From the NCBI GenBank assembly GCA_002440665.1, contig DJUX01000060.1, forward strand, positions 1 to 64,000: a stretch of 64,000 bases of DNA. Reading direction: 5' to 3'. The notes beneath the pieces are model-generated. The model worked only from the letters and a program-made list of their open reading frames with translations, was not told where the DNA came from and did no database searches. A program made the translations under genes and the position numbers. This document shows, one piece after another, positions 45,339 to 53,994 of this stretch. Position 1 is the stretch's first letter. Each line of letters begins with the position of its first letter. The stretch is from Dechloromonas sp. UBA6271. Lineage in GTDB: Bacteria; Pseudomonadota; Gammaproteobacteria; Burkholderiales; Rhodocyclaceae.

Positions 45339-45354
45339 TGGACATTTTTGGACA
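45339..45354. promoter_or_regulatory. Direct repeat TGGACA-N4-TGGACA between divergent genes
   Basis: Two TGGACA copies (45339-45344 and 45349-45354) are ten bases apart, one helical turn, in the space between the AraC-type regulator and the oxidoreductase operon. Tandem half-sites one turn apart are the usual layout for AraC-family operators. Confidence 0.45.
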
Positions 45355-45374
45355 ATCTCGCCTACTCTGTTCGC

Positions 45375-46445
45375 ATGCGATCAGAGAAACAGGGCTTGAG
45401 CGAATCAGAAGAGTTAACGGTGCGAAAGCCTCGCGAGGATGCAAGCGTTCGCATCGGCGCCGCGCGGGCGGTTCCGGCCGTACTCCGCAGTCTTGGCGCA
45501 AATCCGGCAGAGGTGTTGGCCGAGGTGGGCCTGGTGCCGGAGCTGTTCGACAACCCCGATAGCCGGATTTCATTCGTACTGCGGAGCCGCCTTTTCAAGC
45601 ATTGCGTGGACAGAACCGGTTGCCAGCACTTTGGATTCCTGGTCGGTCAGCAGGCGGGTCTGCATTCGCTGGGGCTGGTGGGCCTGTTGGTGCAGCACTC
45701 GCCGGAGGTTGGGAATGCGCTACGCAGCCTTGTGCGCTGCCTGCATCTTCATGTCCGTGGCGCCGTGACGAACCTCGCGGTGTGCGACCACACGGCGATG
45801 CTGAGCTATAGCATCTATGAGGGACAGGTCGAGGCTACCGACCAGGTCGGGGATGGTGCGGTCGCGGTCATGTTCAATATTTTGCGCACTCTGTGTGGCC
45901 CGGATTGGAAACCCGTCGAAGTCCAGTTTGCCCACCGCAAGCCGGACGATCTTCGGCCCTTCCAGCAATTCTTCCGGGTGCCGATGCGCTTTGATGCCGA
46001 GCAGAACGGGGTCGTGTTCACGGCCGACTGGCTGGATCGTCCAGTGGCGGGCGCGGATGCCGAATTGCGCAGTCTGCTGCAGCAGCAGATCGACGCACTT
46101 GAGGCGGCACATGGTGGTGACTTGCGGGAACAGGTGCGTGCCGTGCTGCGAACTGCGCTCCTAACCGATCATGCCAGGGCAGACCAGATCGCCGAACTCT
46201 TTTCGATGCACACTCGCACCATGAGCCGCCGGCTGAACGATTGCGGCACCAGCTTTCAGCGTCTGGTGGACGAGGGGCGCTTCGAGATTGCCCGCCAGTT
46301 TCTCGAGAACACGGATGCGGACATCCAGCAAATCGCGGTGACGCTCGAATACGCAGACGCAAGCGCCTTCACGCGGGCATTCCGCCGCTGGAGCGGCACC
46401 ACGCCATCCCGTTGGCGAGCCCAAAAGGGCCGCGCGAACCAGTAG
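45375..46445 (+). CDS. AraC-family transcriptional regulator (OruR/ArgR-like arabinose-binding-domain type)
   Basis: About 356 residues. The N-terminal AraC-binding-like domain (Arabinose_bd type, VLRSLGANPAEVLAEVGLVPELF as its beginning, FGFLVGQQAGLHSLGLVG) covers 20-220. The C-terminal double HTH is at about 255-350 (ADQIAELFSMHTRTMSRRL and IQQIAVTLEYADASAFTRAF, then RWSGTTPSRWR). The start is uncertain: ATG 45375 or GTG 45420. It is divergent from the CDR-rhodanese/SulP operon, which it most likely controls. The RND efflux operon starts 143 bases after its stop and is a second possible target. Confidence 0.88.
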   Translation: MRSEKQGLSESEELTVRKPREDASVRIGAARAVPAVLRSLGANPAEVLAEVGLVPELFDNPDSRISFVLRSRLFKHCVDRTGCQHFGFLVGQQAGLHSLGLVGLLVQHSPEVGNALRSLVRCLHLHVRGAVTNLAVCDHTAMLSYSIYEGQVEATDQVGDGAVAVMFNILRTLCGPDWKPVEVQFAHRKPDDLRPFQQFFRVPMRFDAEQNGVVFTADWLDRPVAGADAELRSLLQQQIDALEAAHGGDLREQVRAVLRTALLTDHARADQIAELFSMHTRTMSRRLNDCGTSFQRLVDEGRFEIARQFLENTDADIQQIAVTLEYADASAFTRAFRRWSGTTPSRWRAQKGRANQ

Positions 46446-46588
46446 GTGGATGGAACACACCTCGCGTTTGGAGCAGGCAGGCTTCGAGAGGTGGCAAAGG
46501 AATGCACGCTGTCCACATCTGTATAGTTGCCGAATGCCGAATACGTTAATATTTCCCCCCTATCGCAATAGCGTCCGCCGAGATCGAC

Positions 46589-47746
46589 ATGAAGCCATCC
46601 CTGATTGCCACGACCCTGATTTTCAGCCTTTCTCTGGCGGCTTGCAGCGACAAGACTCCCCCTCCGCCAGTGTCGCCGACGGTCGAGGTTGTCAGCGTCG
46701 CGCAGCGCGACGTGCCGATTTACATGGAATGGATCGGTTCGCTCGACGGCAACGTCAATGCGGTCATCCGCCCGCAGGTTACCGGTTACCTGATCAAGCA
46801 GAACTACCGCGAAGGCGACCTGGTAAAACAGGGACAGCCGCTGTTCGAGATCGACCCCCGCACTTTCGAGGCTGCCGTCGAGGAAGCCAAGGGTTTGCGT
46901 GCCCAGCAGATGGCCCGCTTCGAAACGACCAGAGCCAACCTCGCCCGCATCAAGCCGCTGGCTGCGGTCAACGCCGTCAGCCAGAAGGATCTCGACGACG
47001 CCACCGGTGCCCACCTTTCCGCCAAGGCCCAGCTCGAAGCCGCCGAGGCCTCGCTCAAGACGGCGAAACTGAACCTTGGATTCACGAAGATCACCTCGCC
47101 GGTGACCGGCATTGCCGGCATCGCCAAGGCGCAGATCGGCGACTTGCTGAGTCCGAGCATGCCGACGGAGCTGACCACCGTTTCCGTCGTCGACCCGATC
47201 AAGGTCTATTTCAATATCAGCGAGCGGGAGTATCTGAAGATTGCCAACGCGGCCATCGCCGCCGGCAGCAAGCCGGAGCGGGTTCCGCTGGAGCTGTTCC
47301 TGGTAGACGGTTCGCTCTATCCGCACCCTGGCAAGGTGGCAGTGCTCAACCGGCAGGTCGATACGACCACCGGCACTTTCAAAGTTGCCGCCCTGTTTCC
47401 CAATCCCGACAACTTGCTGCGCCCCGGCCAGTACGGCAAGATACGGGCGACGATGTCAGTCGAGAAGGGGGCGTTGCTGGTGCCGCAGCGCGCTGTCACC
47501 GAAATCCAGGGCAAGTACCTGATGGCGGTCGTCGGCGCCGACAACAAGGTCGATATTCGGCCGGTGACGGTCGGCGAACGGATCGGGACGGAGTGGATCA
47601 TCAGCAAGGGCCTGCAGCCGGGTGAGCAGGTGATCGCCGAGGGTACGCAGAAGGTGCGTCCGGGTGCAACGGTGAATCCCAAGCCGTTCGCGGCCGGTGC
47701 GCCGGCCGAAAAACCCGCCGCGCCCGCACCGGCTGGCAAGGGGTAA
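46589..47746 (+). CDS. RND efflux periplasmic adaptor subunit (membrane fusion lipoprotein)
   Basis: A 385-residue HlyD/MexA-type adaptor. The signal peptide ends in the lipobox LSLAACS (Cys at about 19), then come the lipoyl/barrel-sandwich half RPQVTGYLIKQNYREGDLVKQGQPLFEIDP, a helical hairpin (about 90-150), and beta-barrel and membrane-proximal domains. An Ala/Pro-rich tail closes it. It links pump to outer-membrane channel. The gene is first in a three-gene operon; the pump starts six bases after its stop. Confidence 0.93.
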   Translation: MKPSLIATTLIFSLSLAACSDKTPPPPVSPTVEVVSVAQRDVPIYMEWIGSLDGNVNAVIRPQVTGYLIKQNYREGDLVKQGQPLFEIDPRTFEAAVEEAKGLRAQQMARFETTRANLARIKPLAAVNAVSQKDLDDATGAHLSAKAQLEAAEASLKTAKLNLGFTKITSPVTGIAGIAKAQIGDLLSPSMPTELTTVSVVDPIKVYFNISEREYLKIANAAIAAGSKPERVPLELFLVDGSLYPHPGKVAVLNRQVDTTTGTFKVAALFPNPDNLLRPGQYGKIRATMSVEKGALLVPQRAVTEIQGKYLMAVVGADNKVDIRPVTVGERIGTEWIISKGLQPGEQVIAEGTQKVRPGATVNPKPFAAGAPAEKPAAPAPAGKG

Positions 47747-47752
47747 GCAGCC

Positions 47753-50700
47753 ATGTCGAAGTTCTTCATCAACCGGCCAATCGTCGCCATGGTCATCTCG
47801 ATCCTGATGACCATCGTCGGGCTGGTCGCCATGTCGGGTCTGCCGATCGCCCAGTTTCCGAACATCGTTCCGCCCGAGATCAAGGTCAACAGCACCTATA
47901 CCGGTGCCGATGCGCTGACCGTCGAGCAGGCGGTGGCCACCCCGATCGAGCAGCAGATGTCGGGCGTCGACAACATGAACTACATGTACTCGATCAATGC
48001 GAACAACGGCCAGTCGTCGCTGACGGTCAATTTCGACATTGCCACCGATGCCAACACCGACCAGCTGCTCGCCCAGATGCGCCAGGGGCAGGCCGAGTCG
48101 CAGCTGCCTTCGGCAGTACGCGACTACGGCGTGACGGTTCAGAAATCGACCTCGTCGCCTTTGATCATGTTCGCGCTCTATTCGCCGAACGGTACCTACG
48201 ATAACGTTTTCCTCGCCAACTACGCGTACATCAACATCAATGACCAGATGACGCGGATCAAGGGCATTGCCAGTGTCACGGTGTTCGGTGCCGGCCAGTA
48301 TGCGATGCGCCTGTGGGTGAGGCCGGATCAGCTGGCCAAGCTGAATATCACGATCCCCGAGATCGTCAATGCGGTCAACCAGCAAAACACGGTCAATCCG
48401 GCAGGAACAATCGGCGCCGAACCGGTGCCACCGGGGCAGGAATACACGTATGCGGTGCGCGCCCAAGGGCGCCTGGAGAGTGTCGAGGATTTCGGCAAGA
48501 TTGTTCTGCGCGCCAATACCGACGGTTCGCTGGTGCGCGTCAGCGATGTGGCCCGCATCGAGCTTGGCGCCCAGACATACAGCCAGCAGGGCAGGCTCAA
48601 CGGCAAGCCGGCAGCCCTGGTCGCGCTCTACCAGATGCCCGGCGCCAATGCCCTCGATGCTGCCGACGGTGCCAAGAAGCTGATGGCCAAGATCAAGGAG
48701 CGCTTCCCGCCCGATCTCGATTATGTCGTCGCCCTCGACACGACGTTGTCGGTGACCGAGGGGATCAAGGAAATCCAGCACACCCTGATCGAGGCGCTGG
48801 TGCTGGTGATGATCGTCGTCTTCGTCTTTCTGCAAGGCTGGCGGGCGACGCTGATTCCGCTGCTGGCGGTGCCGGTCTCGCTGGTCGGCACCTTCATGCT
48901 GTTCCCGATGTTCGGTTTCTCGATCAATACGCTGTCGCTGTTCGGCCTGGTGCTGGCGATCGGTCTGGTCGTCGACGATGCCATCGTTGTCGTCGAAGCC
49001 GTCGAACACCACATCGAGCACGGCATGACGCCGAAGGATGCGACACTCCGGGCGATGGAGGAGGTCACCGGGCCGGTCATTGCCATTGCCGTCATCCTGG
49101 CTGCCGTCTTCGTGCCGACTGCCTTCATTCCCGGGATCACCGGCCAGCTCTACCAGCAGTTCGCGGTGACCATCGCCATCTCGGTCATCATCTCGGCGTT
49201 CAACGCGCTGACGCTGAGCCCGGCACTCTGCGCGCTGCTGCTCCGGCCCAAGGTCAAGGGCAGCGGCCCGCTGCAGAAATTCTACGACTGGTTCAACGGC
49301 GTGTTCGCCCGGGTCACCGGGGGCTACGTCGGCATCTGCCGGATCGCCATTCGCCGGAGCCTGATAAGCCTTCTCTTCCTGGTTGCCGTTGCCGGCAGTG
49401 TCGGGCTCTTCGGCAAGGTCGTGCCGGCCGGCTTCCTGCCCGACGAGGATCAGGGCTATGTGTTTGCCGGCATACAGTTGCCCGATGCGTCCTCGCTGCA
49501 GCGCACCGCCGAAGTCGCCCGCCAGGCGGAAGACCTGATCATGCAGGTGCCAGGCGTCAAATACACGACCACAGTCATCGGCTACAGCATGCTGAGCCAG
49601 GTGACGAACACTTACAGCGCCTTCTTCTTCATCACGCTGGAAGACTGGGCCAAGCGCAAGAAGCCGGAGGAGCAATACGCCGCGATCAAGGCCGAGTTGA
49701 CGAAGAAGCTCGGCGGCCTCAGCGGCGCCATCGGCTTCGCCTTTCCGCCACCGGCGATTCCCGGTGTCGGGGTGTCGGGCGGCGCGACCTTCATTCTCGA
49801 AGACCGGGCTGGCAAGGACATCGCCTTCCTTGCCGAAAACACCACCAAGTTCCTCGAGGCAGCGAGGAAACGCCCGGAACTGGCCAGTGTTTCGACGACT
49901 TTCCGGCCGACCGTGCCACAGTTGTTCCTTGAGGTTGACCAGGACAAGGTGCTCAAGCAGGGCGTAAACATCAACGATGTCTACAAGACCCTGCAGAGCT
50001 TCCTGGGCAGCGGCTTCATCAATTACTTCAACCGTTTCGGCCGCCAGTGGCAGGTGTATGTCCAGGCCGAGGGCGACTTCCGGACCAACATCGAGAATGT
50101 CGGCCAGTTTTACGTGCGCAACAACAAGGGCGAAGCGGTGCCGCTGTCGGCTCTGACATCGGTTCGCAATATCTCGGGCCCGGAGTTCACGATGCGCTAC
50201 AACTTGTATCGTAGCGCCCAGATCAATGCCTCCGCGGCACCCGGCTTCAGTTCGGCGCAGGTCATGCGGGCGCTTGAGGAAGTCTTCGCCGAGACGATGC
50301 CCAACGAAATGGGCTTCGATTACATGGGCATGTCGTTCCAGGAGCAAAAGGCGCAGCAAGGTGTTTCGCCAATGCTTATCTTCGGCTTCTCGCTACTCTG
50401 CGTCTTCCTGATCCTGGCGGCGCAGTACGAAAGCTGGTCGCTACCCTTTTCAGTACTGCTCGGTACGCCGATCGCCATCGCCGGCGCCTTCCTGGCGCTG
50501 ATGTGGCGTGGACAGGAACTCAACGTCTATGCCCAGATCGGCCTGGTGATGCTGATCGGCCTGGCGGCCAAGAATGCGATCCTGATCGTCGAGTTCGCCA
50601 AGATGGAGTACGAAAAGGGTGAACTGTCGCTTGTCGACGCTACGCTCAAGGGTGCCCAGCTGCGTTTACGGCCGATCCTGATGACATCGTTCGCCTTCAT

Positions 50701-50956
50701 CCTTGGCTGCGTGCCTCTCGCGATCGCCAGTGGCGCCGGTGCGATTTCGCGGCAAGTCATGGGCAGCACCGTGATCGGCGGCATGTTGGCCGCCACCTGC
50801 ATTGCCATCTTCATTATTCCGGTGACTTTCTACGTGGTCGAAAAGCGTTCCCATAAAGGGGCTACCGGCATAGCCAGCCATGCCGGGGGGGCTGAATCAG
50901 GCAAGGTCGATGTTTCGGAAAAAGCTGCAGGAAAGGAGGGTGACAGCCATGCGTAA
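47753..50956 (+). CDS. RND multidrug efflux pump, HAE1 family
   Basis: A 1067-residue AcrB/MexB/MexF-type inner-membrane proton antiporter. It starts MSKFFINRPIVAMVISIL, has two large periplasmic loops and twelve helices, the proton-relay Asp pair in IGLVVDDAIVVVE (about 405-417), and the second-half motif GLAAKNAILIVEFAK. A proofreading view of the sequence shows no breaks. The substrate is unknown but the hydrophobic/amphiphilic efflux family is clear. The end overlaps the outer-membrane channel gene by eight bases. Confidence 0.95.
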   Translation: MSKFFINRPIVAMVISILMTIVGLVAMSGLPIAQFPNIVPPEIKVNSTYTGADALTVEQAVATPIEQQMSGVDNMNYMYSINANNGQSSLTVNFDIATDANTDQLLAQMRQGQAESQLPSAVRDYGVTVQKSTSSPLIMFALYSPNGTYDNVFLANYAYININDQMTRIKGIASVTVFGAGQYAMRLWVRPDQLAKLNITIPEIVNAVNQQNTVNPAGTIGAEPVPPGQEYTYAVRAQGRLESVEDFGKIVLRANTDGSLVRVSDVARIELGAQTYSQQGRLNGKPAALVALYQMPGANALDAADGAKKLMAKIKERFPPDLDYVVALDTTLSVTEGIKEIQHTLIEALVLVMIVVFVFLQGWRATLIPLLAVPVSLVGTFMLFPMFGFSINTLSLFGLVLAIGLVVDDAIVVVEAVEHHIEHGMTPKDATLRAMEEVTGPVIAIAVILAAVFVPTAFIPGITGQLYQQFAVTIAISVIISAFNALTLSPALCALLLRPKVKGSGPLQKFYDWFNGVFARVTGGYVGICRIAIRRSLISLLFLVAVAGSVGLFGKVVPAGFLPDEDQGYVFAGIQLPDASSLQRTAEVARQAEDLIMQVPGVKYTTTVIGYSMLSQVTNTYSAFFFITLEDWAKRKKPEEQYAAIKAELTKKLGGLSGAIGFAFPPPAIPGVGVSGGATFILEDRAGKDIAFLAENTTKFLEAARKRPELASVSTTFRPTVPQLFLEVDQDKVLKQGVNINDVYKTLQSFLGSGFINYFNRFGRQWQVYVQAEGDFRTNIENVGQFYVRNNKGEAVPLSALTSVRNISGPEFTMRYNLYRSAQINASAAPGFSSAQVMRALEEVFAETMPNEMGFDYMGMSFQEQKAQQGVSPMLIFGFSLLCVFLILAAQYESWSLPFSVLLGTPIAIAGAFLALMWRGQELNVYAQIGLVMLIGLAAKNAILIVEFAKMEYEKGELSLVDATLKGAQLRLRPILMTSFAFILGCVPLAIASGAGAISRQVMGSTVIGGMLAATCIAIFIIPVTFYVVEKRSHKGATGIASHAGGAESGKVDVSEKAAGKEGDSHA

Positions 50957-52337
50957 GACACTGCTTGTTACTTTGCTTTCACTACTCTTCAGTGGCTGCA
51001 TGGTCGGACCCGACTACGTGCGGCCGCCGGTAGACGCGCCGGCGGCCTGGCGCCTCAGCGAGCAAGATGTCAGGGATCTGGCCAATACCGCCTGGTGGGA
51101 GCAATTCGCCGATCCGGTGCTCAACGATCTGGTCACCGAGGCGCTGCGCGAAAACAAGGATCTGATGATTGCCTCGGCGCGCGTTGACGAATTTGCCGGC
51201 AACTACGGCTTCGTTCGTTCCGGTCTTTTTCCGCAGGTCGGTGCGGGCTATGAGGTGAGCCGGCAGCGGAACAGTGCTGTTCCGGGCGCAGTTGACCCGG
51301 TGACTTACAACAGCTACAGCGCCGTGCTGAACGCCAGTTGGGAGATCGACATCTGGGGCCGCATCCGCCGCCAGACCGAGGCGGCAAATGCGCAACTGCT
51401 GGCCAGCGAGGAAGGACGTAACGGCGTCATCCTGTCGCTGGTTGGCAGCGTCGCGGGCGCCTACATCAACCTGCGCAACCTGGATCGCCAACTGGAGATT
51501 GCCCGGGCGACGGCGAAGAGTCGCGGCGAATCGTACGAGCTGTTCAAGCTGCGTTTCGAGGGTGGGGTCATCTCGCTGCTCGAACTGAGCCAGAACAAGT
51601 CGCAGTACGAGGAGGCGCTGGCCAGCATCCCGCCGCTGGAAAAGGCCATCGCCCAGCAGGAGAACGGCCTGAGCGTGCTGCTCGGCCGCAACCCCGGGCC
51701 GATCGCGCGCGGCAAGGACATCGATCAATTGACGCTACCGGCAATTCCGGCCGGTTTGCCTTCGGAGCTGCTCGAACGCCGGCCGGACCTCCGCCGTGCC
51801 GAACAGAACCTGATCGCCGCCAATGCCCTGATCGGCGCAGCCAAGGCGGCGTACTATCCGACGATCTCGTTGACCGGGTTGTTCGGCTACGTCAGCCCCA
51901 GCCTGAACAGTCTGTTCAACAGCCAGTCGAAGGTGTGGCAGTACGGCGCACCGATCAGCATGCCGATCTTCACCGCCGGTGCCATTGCCGGTCAGGTGCA
52001 GGCCGCCGAAGCGGTACAGCAGCAGGCGCTGTTTGGGTACCAGAAGGCGATCCAGGAAGCTTTCCGCGAGGTCAATGATTCGCTCGTCAGCCAGGACCGG
52101 ACCCGCGAGCAACTGCTGGCGCAGAGACGCCAGGTCGACGCACTGAAAGTGTATGCATCGACTGCCCGGCTCCGCTACGACAACGGCTACACGAGTTTCA
52201 TCGAAGTCCTCGATGCCGAGCGCAGCCTGTTCAACGTCCAGTTGCAATATACGCAGACGCATCAGGTGCAGTTGCAGGCGATGATCAATCTGTACCTGGC
52301 GATGGGCGGCGGCTGGCAAGTGGCGACCCCCAGGTAG
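50949..52337 (+). CDS. Outer-membrane efflux channel lipoprotein (NodT/OprM family)
   Basis: A 462-residue TolC-like channel. The signal peptide has lipobox LLFSGCMVGPDYVRP (Cys about 17), with the NodT-family start PDYVRPPVDAPAAW. Two OEP repeats follow (EIDIWGRIRRQTEAANAQL as the first signature; ERRPDLRRAEQNLIAANALIGAAKA before the second, quoted in pieces). ATG 50949 has AAAGGAGGG upstream and overlaps the pump stop, giving coupled translation. It completes the tripartite pump. Confidence 0.93.
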   Translation: MRKTLLVTLLSLLFSGCMVGPDYVRPPVDAPAAWRLSEQDVRDLANTAWWEQFADPVLNDLVTEALRENKDLMIASARVDEFAGNYGFVRSGLFPQVGAGYEVSRQRNSAVPGAVDPVTYNSYSAVLNASWEIDIWGRIRRQTEAANAQLLASEEGRNGVILSLVGSVAGAYINLRNLDRQLEIARATAKSRGESYELFKLRFEGGVISLLELSQNKSQYEEALASIPPLEKAIAQQENGLSVLLGRNPGPIARGKDIDQLTLPAIPAGLPSELLERRPDLRRAEQNLIAANALIGAAKAAYYPTISLTGLFGYVSPSLNSLFNSQSKVWQYGAPISMPIFTAGAIAGQVQAAEAVQQQALFGYQKAIQEAFREVNDSLVSQDRTREQLLAQRRQVDALKVYASTARLRYDNGYTSFIEVLDAERSLFNVQLQYTQTHQVQLQAMINLYLAMGGGWQVATPR

Positions 52338-52377
52338 GCGCCGCTATTTACTTTGCGTTGGGCCATGCACTAAAATA

Positions 52378-52393
52378 ATAAGCATATGCTTAT
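52378..52393. promoter_or_regulatory. Perfect 16-base palindrome ATAAGCATATGCTTAT with overlapping TATAAT
   Basis: A perfect palindrome lies 15 bases before the AhpD-like gene, and its right end overlaps TATAAT (52393-52398), the best -10 in this area. A bound dimeric repressor would block that promoter. The spacer and -35 are not convincing, and the leader would be only a few bases. Confidence 0.5.
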
Positions 52394-52408
52394 ATAATGG
52401 AGTGCAGC

Positions 52409-52759
52409 ATGGCCAGCAAATCGTTCGTTACCATCACCTCGGATATTGCCAAGGGTCTGTCGGCCCTGCGCAAGGAGATTCCCGAAACCATGCAGGGCTT
52501 CAACGCCCTGCACAACGGCGCAATGAAGGCCGGCGCGCTGAGCGAACTCGACAAGGAGTTGCTGGCGCTCGCCATCGGGGTGACCAGCCGTTGCGACGGC
52601 TGTATTGGTTTTCACGTCAAGGCATTGATCCGCCTCGGCGTGACCCGCGAGCAACTGATGGAAACACTGGGTGTCTGTGTTTACATGGGGGGCGGGCCGA
52701 CGCTGATGTATGCTGCGGAGGCGGTGCGCGCCTACGAGGAATTCAGCGCGCCGAAATAA
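52409..52759 (+). CDS. AhpD-like carboxymuconolactone decarboxylase-family protein
   Basis: A 116-residue CMD/AhpD-type protein with the CxxC-H relay RCDGCIGFHVKAL (about 60-72) as in alkylhydroperoxidase-D-like proteins. The partners of AhpD-like proteins are thiol/peroxide systems; the decarboxylase name is only that of the family. ATG 52409 has GGAG upstream; ATG 52397 would add four residues. It has its own promoter/operator region (palindrome) and a strong hairpin downstream, so it is a single-gene unit. Confidence 0.85.
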   Translation: MASKSFVTITSDIAKGLSALRKEIPETMQGFNALHNGAMKAGALSELDKELLALAIGVTSRCDGCIGFHVKALIRLGVTREQLMETLGVCVYMGGGPTLMYAAEAVRAYEEFSAPK

Positions 52760-52774
52760 GTTGGCGCCCTAAAG

Positions 52775-52804
52775 CAGGAAACCCGCCGATTGGCGGGTTT
52801 CCTG
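52775..52804. terminator. Strong hairpin between the converging AhpD-like and grxD genes
   Basis: The stem CAGGAAACCCGCC / GGCGGGTTTCCTG with loop GATT shows 13 base pairs, but is followed by only TTG, so it is a strong hairpin with a weak U tract. Its position after the AhpD-like stop fits termination. Confidence 0.6.
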
Positions 52805-52833
52805 TTGGGGGGCTGCTCAGTAGCCGGCAGGGT

Positions 52834-53157
52834 TCAGACCTGGGCAATGCCTTCCAGCATCTGCTGCAGTTCGCCGGTCTGGTACATCTCCTTCATGATG
52901 TCGCAGCCGCCGACAAATTCGCCCTTGATGTAGAGCTGCGGAATGGTCGGCCAGTTGGCGTATTCCTTGACGCCGTTGCGGATTTCCTCGTCGGCCAGCA
53001 CGTTGACCGTGACGAAGTCATCGACGCCGCAGACCTTCAGGATCTGCACGGCAGTTGCCGAAAAGCCGCATTGCGGAAAGCGGGCGTCGCCCTTCATGTA
53101 AAGGACGACCGGGTTGCCGGTCACGGTGGCGTGGATGCGTTGCTGAACGTCGGACAT
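52834..53157 (-). CDS. grxD: Monothiol glutaredoxin GrxD
   Basis: A 107-residue CGFS-type glutaredoxin with FPQCGFSATAV (active Cys about 30), WPTIPQLYIKGEFVGGCDI and the usual helical ends. It binds and passes on Fe-S clusters. ATG 53157 has GGAGA upstream. It is the last gene of hemA-prfA-prmC-grxD, 13 bases after prmC. Confidence 0.95.
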   Translation of the reverse strand: MSDVQQRIHATVTGNPVVLYMKGDARFPQCGFSATAVQILKVCGVDDFVTVNVLADEEIRNGVKEYANWPTIPQLYIKGEFVGGCDIMKEMYQTGELQQMLEGIAQV

Positions 53158-53170
53158 GATTTCTCCAGAT

Positions 53171-53992
53171 TTACAGATGGCCGCCTGAAACACGGTCGAT
53201 GCCGGCCAGGTCGGGGTGGGTTAACGCCGCTTTGAACCCGGCGCGGGTCAATAAGTTCCGGCTCGCCGCGCCCTGGTCATAGCCGTGCTCGAAGAGCAGC
53301 CAGCCGCCGGGCCGCAAATGTGCCGCCGCCTCGGCGACGATGTGGCGGATGCAGGCCAGACCGTCGCCGCCTGCGGCGCCGTCGGTCAGCGCCATGCGCG
53401 GTTCGAACGGCAGGCCATTGAGGGCGAGATGCGGGTCGCCCTCGACGACGTAGGGTGGGTTGGAAACGATCAGGTCGAAACGCTCGCCGGCCAGACTCGC
53501 GAACCAGTCGCTGTGCCGCAAATCGACTCGTGCCCCCAGTCGGCCAGCGTTGTTGCGGGCCACGGAAATGGCCTCTTTTGCGAGGTCGACCGCAACAACC
53601 GTTGCCGTCGGGCATTCGAGCGCTAGCGAGATGGCGACGATGCCGGAACCCGTGCCGAGATCGAGAACTTTCGGCGCTGCCAGCCCGTGCAGCTTTTCCA
53701 GTGCGAGGTCGATCAGGACTTCGGTTTCCGGGCGCGGGATCAGCACCGCCGGCGACACCTGAAAGACGCGGCCGCGAAATTCTGCCTCGCCGACCAGATA
53801 GGCCAGCGGTTCGCCGGCCGCGCGGCGTTCGACCCACGCCAAAAATTGCTCGTAGGCTGGTGCGATCACCGGCGTTTCCGGGCGCGCCAGCAGATCGGTG
53901 TGTGTGCAGCCAGTGGCGTATTGCAGCAGCAGGCGGGCGTCGAGCCGGTCGATTTCCCGTCGTGCTGTGGTCAACGCCTCAAAAAGGGTCAT
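53171..53992 (-). CDS. prmC: Peptide chain release factor N5-glutamine methyltransferase
   Basis: A 273-residue SAM-dependent enzyme that methylates the Gln of the GGQ motif of release factors. It has an N-terminal helical domain, the SAM site VLDLGTGSGIVAISLA and the catalytic NPPYV (about 182-186). A longer upstream reading of the same frame overlaps prfA and is spurious; ATG 53992 overlaps the prfA end. It lies directly downstream of its substrate gene prfA. Confidence 0.95.
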   Translation of the reverse strand: MTLFEALTTARREIDRLDARLLLQYATGCTHTDLLARPETPVIAPAYEQFLAWVERRAAGEPLAYLVGEAEFRGRVFQVSPAVLIPRPETEVLIDLALEKLHGLAAPKVLDLGTGSGIVAISLALECPTATVVAVDLAKEAISVARNNAGRLGARVDLRHSDWFASLAGERFDLIVSNPPYVVEGDPHLALNGLPFEPRMALTDGAAGGDGLACIRHIVAEAAAHLRPGGWLLFEHGYDQGAASRNLLTRAGFKAALTHPDLAGIDRVSGGHL

Positions 53993-53994
53993 TT

